From: Opitutus sp. ER46
GTDB lineage: Bacteria > Verrucomicrobiota > Verrucomicrobiia > Opitutales > Opitutaceae
Reading direction: 5' to 3'
DNA: 64,000 bases
Assembly: GCF_003054705.1 (NCBI RefSeq)
Contig: NZ_QAYX01000017.1
Span: forward strand, 266,953-330,952
The position numbers and the translations under genes are program-made. Of this stretch, positions 8,798-16,764 are shown piece by piece. Positions within the stretch are counted from its first letter, which is position 1. Every line of letters begins with the position of its first letter. The notes under the pieces were generated by a model. That model saw only the letters and a program-made list of their open reading frames with translations, was not told the origin of the DNA and searched no databases.

Positions 8798-9466
8798 ATG
8801 AGAGTACTTGTGGTCGAGGACGCCCCGCGCTTGCAGCGCGCCGTGGCCGCGGCCCTGCGCCATGCCGGCTATGCGGTGGATGTCGCCGGCGACGGCGAAG
8901 AGGGCCTCTGGCTGGCGCAGGCAAACGCGTACGATGCCGTCGTCCTCGACTGGATGCTGCCCAAGCGCGACGGCCTGACCGTCCTCCGGCGCCTGCGCGA
9001 GTCGGGGCAGGAGACCCACGTGCTGATGCTGACGGCGCGCGACACGGTGGCGGACCGTGTCACCGGGTTGCAGGGCGGCGCGGACGATTACCTCGTAAAG
9101 CCGTTTGCGCTGGAAGAACTGCTGGCGCGCGTGGAGGCGCTCTGCCGACGCGCGTATGGCCGCAAGAGCAGCCGCCTCGAGGTCGGGCCGCTGGTGCTGG
9201 ATACGGCGGCGAAGCGCGCCTTCGTCGCGGACGCTCCGCTCGAACTCTCCGCGCGTGAGTATTCGCTGCTCGAGTACCTGGCGCGCCGCGCCGGCGAGGT
9301 CGTGCCGCGGCACGAGATCGAGGCGCACCTGTACGACGAACGCGTGGACCCGATGAGCAACGTGGTCGACTCGGCCATCTGCCTGCTGCGAAAGAAACTG
9401 GGCACGCCTTTGATCCACACCCGGCGGGGCCAGGGGTACGTGCTCGCCGTGTCGCCGGCGCCATGA
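8798..9466 (+). CDS. OmpR-family response regulator
   Basis: Two-component transcriptional regulator of 222 residues. The receiver domain (1-115) has the acidic pair E7/D8, phospho-acceptor D51 (VLDWMLP), T79 and K101 (LVKPF). A winged-helix DNA-binding domain follows (~125-218), ending in the characteristic HTRRGQGYVL. The ATG at 8798 is chosen because the receiver begins directly there (MRVLVVED), although the frame is open upstream. The stop overlaps the sensor kinase start by 4 bp, so the two are translationally coupled. Targets are unknown; the operon includes a DUF4405 protein. Confidence 0.95.
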   Translation: MRVLVVEDAPRLQRAVAAALRHAGYAVDVAGDGEEGLWLAQANAYDAVVLDWMLPKRDGLTVLRRLRESGQETHVLMLTARDTVADRVTGLQGGADDYLVKPFALEELLARVEALCRRAYGRKSSRLEVGPLVLDTAAKRAFVADAPLELSAREYSLLEYLARRAGEVVPRHEIEAHLYDERVDPMSNVVDSAICLLRKKLGTPLIHTRRGQGYVLAVSPAP

Positions 9467-10845
9467 CCTCCATTCGCCGCCGCCTCGCGCTCGCGCTGTG
9501 CCTCGGGCTCGGCGTCCTCCTCCTGCTCGGACTGGGCGGGCTCTATTGGGGCCTGCGCGGTGCGCTCGTGCATCAGTTGGACGAGACGCTTCTGGCCATC
9601 GCCCACGACCTCGAGGCGGACCTCCGGCGCGGCGAGACCCCGATGATCGATTCCGCGCCGCCGCACAGTCGCGATCCGCGGCGGGGGCAGCGCTACTTTT
9701 TCCAGATTGCCGACCACGAGGGTAAGGTGCTCCACGCGCAGGGCCTCGCGGATACGGCCTATTTTAGCCCGCGGCCGGAACGGCGTGGCGGGCCGGTGTT
9801 CGGCGATATCGTCCTGCCACAAGGCGAGCCCGGCCGCGCCTTGTTGCTCATGGCCAAGTCCGTGTCCACGGCGGGGGGACCGCTCCGGATTGTGGTTGCC
9901 ACCGATCGGGAGGCGCTGGCGCACGTGCTGGGAACGCTCGTCGTTGGTATCTCGGTGCTGGGTGTCGCGCTGATCGCCGCGATCGTCGCCTTCGTGCTCT
10001 GGGCGCTTCGGCGGGAGCTCCGGCCGATCGACCGGCTGGCGGGAGAAGCGGCGGCGATCGATGCGCGGTCGCTGGATCGCCGGTTCCGGCTGGATGGGCT
10101 GCCGGCGGAACTGCGTCCGATTGCCCTGCGCCTGAACGACCTGCTCGCGCGGCTCGAAGAATCCTTTGCCCGCGAGCGGCGGGTGAGTTCGGACTTGGCG
10201 CACGAACTGCGCACGCCGCTGGCCGAACTGCGCGTGCTCGCCGAGTCGGCGCTGAAGTGGCCGGACACGCGGGACCCGGAGAGCGATCGGGACGTCCTGG
10301 CCATCGCCACCCACATGGACGCCTTGCTCAGCCGGATGCTGCTGATCGCCCGCAGCGAGGAAGGGCGGATCGCACTCACGCTCGAAACCGTGGCGGTGGA
10401 CGCGCTGGTTCGGGAGGTGTGGTCGCGGCTCGAGGAGCGCGCGCAGGCGCGGGGGATCGTGCCGTCGGTCGCCTGGACGCCGCTGCCCGCGAGCGCGGAT
10501 CGCGTGCTGCTGCGCTCGGTGATCACGAATCTCCTCGAGAATGCCGTCGACTACACCGCCCAGGGCGGCGCGCTCACGATTGCGTTTCAGGTCGAGAACC
10601 CGGCAACGGCGGTCGTCGTGATCACGAACGCGGTGGCGGACCTTTCGCCGGACGAGGTTCCGCGGATGTTCGAGCGCTATTGGCGGAAGGACGCCGCGAG
10701 AGGTTCCGGCGCCCATTTTGGACTGGGCCTGGCGCTGACGCAGCGGTTCTGCGTGGCGATGGGGTGGAGCATCCAGGCCGAGATGCCGCAACCTGGACTG
10801 TTGGCGATGCGCGTTCGCGGACCGCTGGCCGCGCCCGGCCGTTGA
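9463..10845 (+). CDS. sensor histidine kinase
   Basis: Membrane sensor kinase of 460 residues, partner of the preceding OmpR-type regulator. It has TM1 at ~7-29, a periplasmic region of about 125 residues, TM2 at ~157-180, then a HAMP-like linker. The dimerisation domain carries H247 in DLAHELRTP. The ATP-binding domain has the N box (NLLENAVDY), and F and G2-like motifs (MFERYWRKD, GLGLAL). The signal sensed by the periplasmic part is not evident. It resembles the QseC/PmrB-type class in domain order. Convergent with the isomerase-like gene that ends at 10895. Confidence 0.94.
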   Translation: MTSIRRRLALALCLGLGVLLLLGLGGLYWGLRGALVHQLDETLLAIAHDLEADLRRGETPMIDSAPPHSRDPRRGQRYFFQIADHEGKVLHAQGLADTAYFSPRPERRGGPVFGDIVLPQGEPGRALLLMAKSVSTAGGPLRIVVATDREALAHVLGTLVVGISVLGVALIAAIVAFVLWALRRELRPIDRLAGEAAAIDARSLDRRFRLDGLPAELRPIALRLNDLLARLEESFARERRVSSDLAHELRTPLAELRVLAESALKWPDTRDPESDRDVLAIATHMDALLSRMLLIARSEEGRIALTLETVAVDALVREVWSRLEERAQARGIVPSVAWTPLPASADRVLLRSVITNLLENAVDYTAQGGALTIAFQVENPATAVVVITNAVADLSPDEVPRMFERYWRKDAARGSGAHFGLGLALTQRFCVAMGWSIQAEMPQPGLLAMRVRGPLAAPGR

Positions 10846-10894
10846 GAGTCGCGCGGGCCGGAGCGGCGGCGGCGGGCGGGGCGTGTGCGCGGGC

Positions 10895-12364
10895 TCAGAC
10901 CACGCGGATGCAGGCGAGCCCGAGGAGCTGGGCAACCTTCTCGAGTTTGGCCGTCACGTGGCCGATGCCCACCGCGCAATGGTGCGCCGGGCCGTGGGCG
11001 TTCCAGCGGTTGACAAACTCGCGGGCGCCGCAGGCGAACCGGTACCGGCTGTTGGTGTTGCCGATTTCCAGAATCGGACCCGCCACCGATTCACCCTCGG
11101 CGCACAGCAGCGCCAGCTTGCCGTCGGCACCCTCGACGATCGAGAGCAGCGTGACCGGGCCGTGCCGGACGGCCATCTCGACCGACAGGCCGCGGCCAAC
11201 CTTGCCGTGGTAAACCTTCAGCGGGCGGACCTTGGTCTTGCCCTCGGCGATGCGGATGTGCCCGGGGCCGTCGTGCCCCATGAGGACGACGTCGGCCTTG
11301 AAATCCATCGCGTAGTACTCCGTGAACGAGCCGCCCACGCCGAGGAGATCCATGATCTTCATCGCCTGCACATTCTTCACTTCGTACTCGCCGGCGACGG
11401 GTACGCCCTGGCCGGTGAGCAGCGAGGTCCCGAGAATGATCGAAGCCAGCGTGGTCTCGTTCTCCGCCACGCCGGTGCCCTTGTAATAGTAGGCCATCGA
11501 GCCCAGCCGGTAGCGGCGCACCATCTGGTCGAGCGCGAGCGACGTGCGGGCTGCCTCAGCCAGATCGTCGGCTTCACAGTCCGACTGGACGTCGAAGGTC
11601 TGCCGAATCTCGGCCACCCGGCGGGTGATCTCCGCGGCGGGGACTTCCCGACGGAGCGCGGCCAGTTCGTCCACTTCGAGTATCTCCACTTGGGTGCCGA
11701 AGGTGGCACACTGGAGCGTCACGTCGGAGTAGATGTCCAGCATCCCGCTGTAGTAGTGGCCCATGAGACCGAGGCGGTTGTCGCGCATGCCGGCGACGAC
11801 GCGCGCGGCCTCGACCCACCCATCGATCTCGTTCCAGCAGACCGGATCGTCCTCGAGGACGCCCGTCACCTGGTGGAACGGAATGCCCGCGCGTTTGAAG
11901 ACGTTGGCGATTTCCGGGACTGGGCAGGCGGCGCAGTAGGCGAGCCACTCGCCGGTCATGCGGGTGCGGTCGCCGAGTTGGTTGAAACGGGCGTAGTCGA
12001 TCGCCGGTTCCGGGGCGAGATTCAGGACGATCACGGGGACTCGTGCCCGCTGGATCACCGGCAGAACCGTCGAGGAGAGCGCGTAGGTCGTGACGTAGAG
12101 GAACACGATGTCGACGTCGGCGCGCCGGAGTTCCCGGCCCGCGCTTTGCGCGCGATCCGCCGAGTCCACCAGGCCGACGTTCACAATCTCGACGCCGGGA
12201 CGACTGAGCTTGGCGCCAACGCGTGCCAGGTACCCTTCGAGCCGCTCCTTGAGACCGGCGAACTGCGGCCAGTAGGCGTCGAGGCCGATGCCGAAGAGCC
12301 CAACTCGGAGCGTCGGGGAGGTGAGGGAGGGCGAGGCGGGGGAAACGGGTGAGGATGGGGCCAT
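10895..12364 (-). CDS. L-fucose/L-arabinose isomerase family protein
   Basis: Cytosolic sugar-isomerase-fold protein of about 489 residues. The N-terminal region begins LRVGLFGIGLDAYWPQF and has the family segments GLMGHYYSGMLD and MAYYYKGTG, then a C-terminal barrel domain with GHDGPGHIRIAEGK. It is distantly related to AraA and FucI, which interconvert aldoses and ketoses using Mn2+; the actual substrate is uncertain. The ATG at 12364 is preferred; an ATG at 12436 is also in frame, but the 24 extra residues do not look like coding sequence. Neither start has an obvious Shine-Dalgarno site. It is divergent from the GH2-GH127 cluster, which fits a role in using the pentoses or deoxyhexoses these enzymes release. 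Confidence 0.85.
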   Translation of the reverse strand: MAPSSPVSPASPSLTSPTLRVGLFGIGLDAYWPQFAGLKERLEGYLARVGAKLSRPGVEIVNVGLVDSADRAQSAGRELRRADVDIVFLYVTTYALSSTVLPVIQRARVPVIVLNLAPEPAIDYARFNQLGDRTRMTGEWLAYCAACPVPEIANVFKRAGIPFHQVTGVLEDDPVCWNEIDGWVEAARVVAGMRDNRLGLMGHYYSGMLDIYSDVTLQCATFGTQVEILEVDELAALRREVPAAEITRRVAEIRQTFDVQSDCEADDLAEAARTSLALDQMVRRYRLGSMAYYYKGTGVAENETTLASIILGTSLLTGQGVPVAGEYEVKNVQAMKIMDLLGVGGSFTEYYAMDFKADVVLMGHDGPGHIRIAEGKTKVRPLKVYHGKVGRGLSVEMAVRHGPVTLLSIVEGADGKLALLCAEGESVAGPILEIGNTNSRYRFACGAREFVNRWNAHGPAHHCAVGIGHVTAKLEKVAQLLGLACIRVV

Positions 12365-12449
12365 GGGAGGAGTTTTGCTCGGGTTGACGCGGGCAGCGAA
12401 AACTCCGGGACGGTCACATGCGACGAGAATAGTCATTCATCGAGGCGTG

Positions 12450-12468
12450 CGGAATCGTACCGTTTCCG
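12450..12468. promoter_or_regulatory. candidate operator palindrome in divergent promoter region
   Basis: An imperfect 19-bp palindrome (CGGAA...TTCCG arms with inner CG/CG) lies between the isomerase-like gene and the GH2 gene. Its size and symmetry suit a LacI- or similar-family repressor that could control both directions. No regulator gene is adjacent. Inference from symmetry and position only. Confidence 0.35.
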
Positions 12469-12556
12469 GTGCCGGCGCGTCTTTCGAGTGCGCGTCAGCG
12501 CCGGTCCGATTTCAGCCTTCATCCCTTGGCCTTTCCCGCTTTGTTTCTGTCTGCGT

Positions 12557-15043
12557 ATGAGCCGATGCCCCTCGTCCCCCCTTTCGCTTGGTGCTGCTCG
12601 CGACGCCCGTCGTGTCCGCTTGGCCACCGTGCTACTCCGTCCGATTCTTTGGGTCCTGCCGTTCCTCGGCGCGACCCTGGCCGCCCGCGACGTCGTGCCG
12701 CTGACCGCCGGCTGGGAGTTCCATCTGGGCGACGTGCCGCAGGCGAGTGCCGCCGACTTCGATGCGACGACCTGGGCCCGCGTCGATGTGCCGCACGACT
12801 GGAGTATCGGGCTGCCGAAGGATGAAAAGGCGCCGTCCTCCGGGGGCGGCGGGTTCTTCCAGACGGGGGTGGGCTGGTACCGGCACCATTTCCATGCGCC
12901 TCGGCAATGGCGCGGGCAGCAGGTCGCCGTCGAGTTCGAGGGTGTGTACATGAACGCGGAGGTCTGGCTCAACGGCGTCAGCCTCGGCCGTCAGCCCTAC
13001 GGCTACAGCGGCTTCCGCTTCGACCTGACGCCGCAGCTCAAGCCAGGCGCGGACAACGTGCTGGCGATTCGCGTCGACAACTCCGCCCAACCCAATTCCC
13101 GCTGGTACACCGGCTCGGGTATCTACCGGCATGTCCGGCTGATCGCCACCGGTCCCGTCTACGTGGCGCCGGACGGGCTCTTCGTTTCCACCAAGCGACT
13201 CACCGCGGGTGAAGCCGTCCTGCTCGTTCGCCGCGAATTGCGCAGCGCCCACGCCCGGGCGCAGCGGGTCGCGGTCGAGACCCGGGTCCTGGATGCCGCG
13301 GGTCACGAAGTGGCGAAACAACGCGCCGAACTGGAAATTCCTGCCGGTGGAACGCAGAGCGCCGACATCGAGCTGACCGTCGCCCACCCGCGAGCGTGGT
13401 CGCCTGAGACTCCGGTACTTTACCGGGCCGTCACGCGCGTGTTCGCGGGGCGCAAGGTGCTGGACGAAGTCGAGGTCACGTTTGGCATCCGGACCGTCCG
13501 CGTCTCGGCCGAGCGGGGCTTTGAACTGAACGGCCGGTCGCTGAAGCTCGTCGGCGGTAACGTGCATCACGATCACGGTCCGCTCGGCGCGGCGGCCTAC
13601 GATCGCGCGGAGGAGCGGCGGGTGCAGTTGTTGCGGCGCGCCGGCTTCAATGCGGTCCGCACGTCGCACAACCCGCCGTCTCCCGCTTTCCTCGCGGCCT
13701 GTGATCAGCTCGGCCTGCTCGTCCTCGACGAGGCGTTCGACGGCTGGGCGAGCGCGAAGAACAAACAGGACTACAGCGTGTACTTCAAGGAGTGGTGGCC
13801 GCGTGACCTTGCGGCGATGGTGCGGCGCGATCGGAACCACCCCTCGGTCGTGTTGTGGAGCATCGGCAACGAGATGTACGAGCGTGGGAACGCCAAGGGC
13901 CTCGCGTTCGCCCAGCAGATGCGCGCTTGCATCCGGGAGCTGGATGACACCCGGCCGGTGACCGCGGGCATCAACGGCCCGGGCAAGGACGGCGATTGGA
14001 CGAAATTCGATCCGCTCTTCGCGACGCTCGATGTCGCGGGCTACAACTACGAACTTGCCCGGCATCCTGCGGATCACACCCGCGTTCCCGAGCGCGTGAT
14101 CCTGGTCACGGAGTCATACCTCAACGAGACGTTCTCGGTCTGGGCCGCCGCGCAGGATTTCCCCTACATCATCGGCGATTTCGTCTGGAGTGCGCTGGAC
14201 TACCTCGGCGAGGCGGGCATCGGCCGCGTGTTTCCGCCCGGCGCACCGATCGTGAAGCACTGGGAGGGCAACCTGTTCCCATGGCATGGCGCCGCCTGCG
14301 GCGACATCGACCTCATCGGGCAACGGCGACCCTCCTCGCACTATCGCGCGATCGTCTGGGATCGCGGCGAGAAACTCTACGCCGCCGTGCTCGTGCCGTC
14401 GCCCGACGGCCGGCCCTGGGGCGTGTCGCCCTGGGCGCTGCCGCCGGCGCTCGCGAGCTGGACCTGGCCCGGCCAGGAGGACCGGGAGCTGAACGTCGAA
14501 GTCTACTCCCGCTACGAGCGCGTGCGGCTCTACCTCAACGGCCGTCTCGTGGGCGAGAAGCCGACCTCCCGTAATGCGGAGTTCAAGGCAACCTTTGCCG
14601 TGCCGTATGCTGCTGGCGTGCTCAAGGCCGTGGGCGTCCAGGGTGGGCGCGAGGTCGAGAGCTTCACGCTCGAGACTGCCGGGGTACCGGCCAAGCTCCG
14701 GCTCACCGCCGATCGTCGCGTCGTGCAAGCCGACGGGCAGGACTTGGTTTTCGTCGACGTCGAGGTGACGGATGCCGAAGGCCGCTGGGTCCCGACGGCG
14801 GACACGAGTGTCCGGTTCACGGTTGATGGACCGGCGATGATCGCCGGGGTGGGCAACGCCGACCTGACCACGATGGAGACCTACCAGGCTAATCCGCATC
14901 GGACTTTCCAGGGGCGCGCGCAGTTGATTCTGCGCACCGGCGCAAAACCGGGGACCATCAGCCTCCGCGCGCAGGCGGAGGGCTTGCCCGAGTCCCGCCT
15001 CGAGATGCGATCTGAACGCGCCGCCAAACCTGGTTCGCGTTGA
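12557..15043 (+). CDS. GH2 family beta-galactosidase-like hydrolase, exported
   Basis: Exported glycoside hydrolase family 2 enzyme of 828 residues. The ATG at 12557 gives an N-terminal hydrophobic segment (around LLRPILWVLPFLGATLAA). The architecture is the sugar-binding jelly-roll (~45-205, GSGIYRHV), an immunoglobulin-like domain (~210-315) and the TIM barrel, with acid/base E439 in IGNEMYE and nucleophile E519 in VTESYLN. A DUF4982-type domain (~610-710) and a GH2 C5-type domain (~715-815, DLVFVDVEVTDAEG) follow. Such GH2 enzymes act on beta-galactosides or related linkages; exact substrate is not readable. Its stop overlaps the start of the esterase gene (TGATG), suggesting coupled expression. 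Confidence 0.93.
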   Translation: MSRCPSSPLSLGAARDARRVRLATVLLRPILWVLPFLGATLAARDVVPLTAGWEFHLGDVPQASAADFDATTWARVDVPHDWSIGLPKDEKAPSSGGGGFFQTGVGWYRHHFHAPRQWRGQQVAVEFEGVYMNAEVWLNGVSLGRQPYGYSGFRFDLTPQLKPGADNVLAIRVDNSAQPNSRWYTGSGIYRHVRLIATGPVYVAPDGLFVSTKRLTAGEAVLLVRRELRSAHARAQRVAVETRVLDAAGHEVAKQRAELEIPAGGTQSADIELTVAHPRAWSPETPVLYRAVTRVFAGRKVLDEVEVTFGIRTVRVSAERGFELNGRSLKLVGGNVHHDHGPLGAAAYDRAEERRVQLLRRAGFNAVRTSHNPPSPAFLAACDQLGLLVLDEAFDGWASAKNKQDYSVYFKEWWPRDLAAMVRRDRNHPSVVLWSIGNEMYERGNAKGLAFAQQMRACIRELDDTRPVTAGINGPGKDGDWTKFDPLFATLDVAGYNYELARHPADHTRVPERVILVTESYLNETFSVWAAAQDFPYIIGDFVWSALDYLGEAGIGRVFPPGAPIVKHWEGNLFPWHGAACGDIDLIGQRRPSSHYRAIVWDRGEKLYAAVLVPSPDGRPWGVSPWALPPALASWTWPGQEDRELNVEVYSRYERVRLYLNGRLVGEKPTSRNAEFKATFAVPYAAGVLKAVGVQGGREVESFTLETAGVPAKLRLTADRRVVQADGQDLVFVDVEVTDAEGRWVPTADTSVRFTVDGPAMIAGVGNADLTTMETYQANPHRTFQGRAQLILRTGAKPGTISLRAQAEGLPESRLEMRSERAAKPGSR

Positions 15044-16635
15044 TGCATCGCCCCCCGGCGCTTCGCCGAACCGCCAACCCCCGTCGTCTACTCCTCATGC
15101 GCGCTTCCGGATTCCTTGGGCTGCTGCTCTTCACCTATCTGGCCGTCGCCGTGCGGGCGGAGGTTCGCTGTGCCGCCGTGTTTGGCGATCACATGGTGCT
15201 CCAGCGTGATCGCCCGGTGGCGATCTGGGGCGAGGCGGCGCCGGCCGAAGCGGTGACGGTTGAGTTTGCCGGCCAGACGCGGGCGACGACCGCCGATGCC
15301 GGCGGGCATTGGCGTGTTCAGCTGCCGGCCATGCCAGCCAGCGCGGAACCGCGGACACTCACGTTGCGCGGGACGAACACAATGACGCTTACGGACGTGT
15401 TAGTGGGCGAGGTCTGGCTTTGCTCCGGCCAGTCCAACATGGAGAAGCAGTTGGGCCCGCGCGGGGGACAGAAGCCGACCGACAACTACGAGGCTGAGAT
15501 CGGCGCGGCGGATCATCCGCTGCTCCGGTTGTACCAGATGCCCAAGCACGGCCGGCCACAGAAGAAGGTCCTCGGCTTTACCTGGGTCGTGTGCACCCCG
15601 GAGTCGGTGGTGCGTACCGAGTTCTCGGCGGCGGGTTACTATTTCGGCCGTGAACTGGTCCGGGAGCTCGGGGTGCCGGTCGGCGTCATCAACGCGAGTT
15701 ACGGTGGCACTCAGATCGAGACCTGGCTGCCGGAAGGCGCGTTCGCGCGGTCGGACGCGCTGCGCGAGCTGCGTCACGTCACCTACAAGACCTGGGTGAA
15801 GGGCCTCCAGGCCACCGAGCTGTTTCAGAGCATGATCACCCCGCTCGTGCCTTACACGCTGCGCGGCTTCCTCTGGTATCAAGGCGAGAGCAACCTGATG
15901 CAGTCGGAGGGCGCGATCTACACCGAGAAGATGCGGGCGCTAGTTGAAACGTGGCGCGAAGCCTGGGGCCAGCCCGAAGCGCCCTGGTACTACGTCCAGC
16001 TTGCGCCGTTCACCTATTCGCAGTGGACGAGCTTTCCGCGCCACCAGACGCCGGAGGCATTGCCGGTGTTCTGGGAGGCGCAGCGCGCGGCGCTTTCGGT
16101 GCCGCATACCGGGATGGTCGTTACCACGGATCTGGTGGCGGACGTGCGCGACATCCACCCGACAAACAAGCGGGACGTCGGCCTTAGGCTGGCGGGGCTC
16201 GCGCTGGCCGAGACCTACGGCCGCGAACGGCTGGCGCGCAGCCCGCAATTCCGCGCTCTGGAACGACGGGCGGATGGCAGGCTCGAAGTCCGGTTCGCGG
16301 ACGCCGGGACGGGGTTGCGCACGCGCGACGGTCGGCCGGTGTCGGATTTCCTGGTTGCCGGTTCCGACCAGCGGTTCGTGCCCGCGATGGCCGAGATCGA
16401 GGGGGACCGCGTGATCGTGAGCTGCCCGGAGATCAAGGATCCCGTGGCGGTGCGCTTCGCCTGGCGCGAGACGGCAACGCCCAACCTGGTCAACTCGGCC
16501 GGGCTGCCGGCGATGCCATTCCGGACCGACACCTGGCCCGTGGTCTCGGATGCGCCCAAGCCTCCGGCTGAACCCAAAGCTCCGACGCCGGCGCCTACCG
16601 CCGATCACGGAAAATCCGGCGCCGTCCGTCAGTAG
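15043..16635 (+). CDS. sialate O-acetylesterase family (SGNH) protein, exported
   Basis: Predicted exported carbohydrate O-acetylesterase, 530 residues from the ATG at 15043. An alternative ATG at 15097 begins right at the signal peptide core (MRASGFLGLLLFTYLAVAVRA). A small beta domain (~45-125) is followed by the SGNH hydrolase domain with CSGQSNME holding the nucleophilic serine, GVINASYGGT, LWYQGESN and the Asp/His pair in DIHPTNKRD. In plant-polymer clusters these enzymes remove acetyl groups from pectin or hemicellulose side chains. The C-terminal tail is rich in Pro, Ala and Lys. It overlaps the GH2 stop and is 129 bp before GH42. Confidence 0.92.
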   Translation: MHRPPALRRTANPRRLLLMRASGFLGLLLFTYLAVAVRAEVRCAAVFGDHMVLQRDRPVAIWGEAAPAEAVTVEFAGQTRATTADAGGHWRVQLPAMPASAEPRTLTLRGTNTMTLTDVLVGEVWLCSGQSNMEKQLGPRGGQKPTDNYEAEIGAADHPLLRLYQMPKHGRPQKKVLGFTWVVCTPESVVRTEFSAAGYYFGRELVRELGVPVGVINASYGGTQIETWLPEGAFARSDALRELRHVTYKTWVKGLQATELFQSMITPLVPYTLRGFLWYQGESNLMQSEGAIYTEKMRALVETWREAWGQPEAPWYYVQLAPFTYSQWTSFPRHQTPEALPVFWEAQRAALSVPHTGMVVTTDLVADVRDIHPTNKRDVGLRLAGLALAETYGRERLARSPQFRALERRADGRLEVRFADAGTGLRTRDGRPVSDFLVAGSDQRFVPAMAEIEGDRVIVSCPEIKDPVAVRFAWRETATPNLVNSAGLPAMPFRTDTWPVVSDAPKPPAEPKAPTPAPTADHGKSGAVRQ

Positions 16636-16764
16636 GGCAGACGAAGACCCGGAAATTTGCGCGCTAGTTTGGCCCTCGTCACCTGCGCTCCTGATTCCGC
16701 CTTCCGTTCTCCCGCTTCAATCACCGCCTGCAGCCCCCAACCCCCGTCCCTCGTGCGATCTGTC

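Noticed and set aside
10883..12352. Plus-strand 489-residue open frame opposite the isomerase-like gene
   Set aside because: Antisense shadow of a gene with clear family motifs; its own translation resembles no protein.
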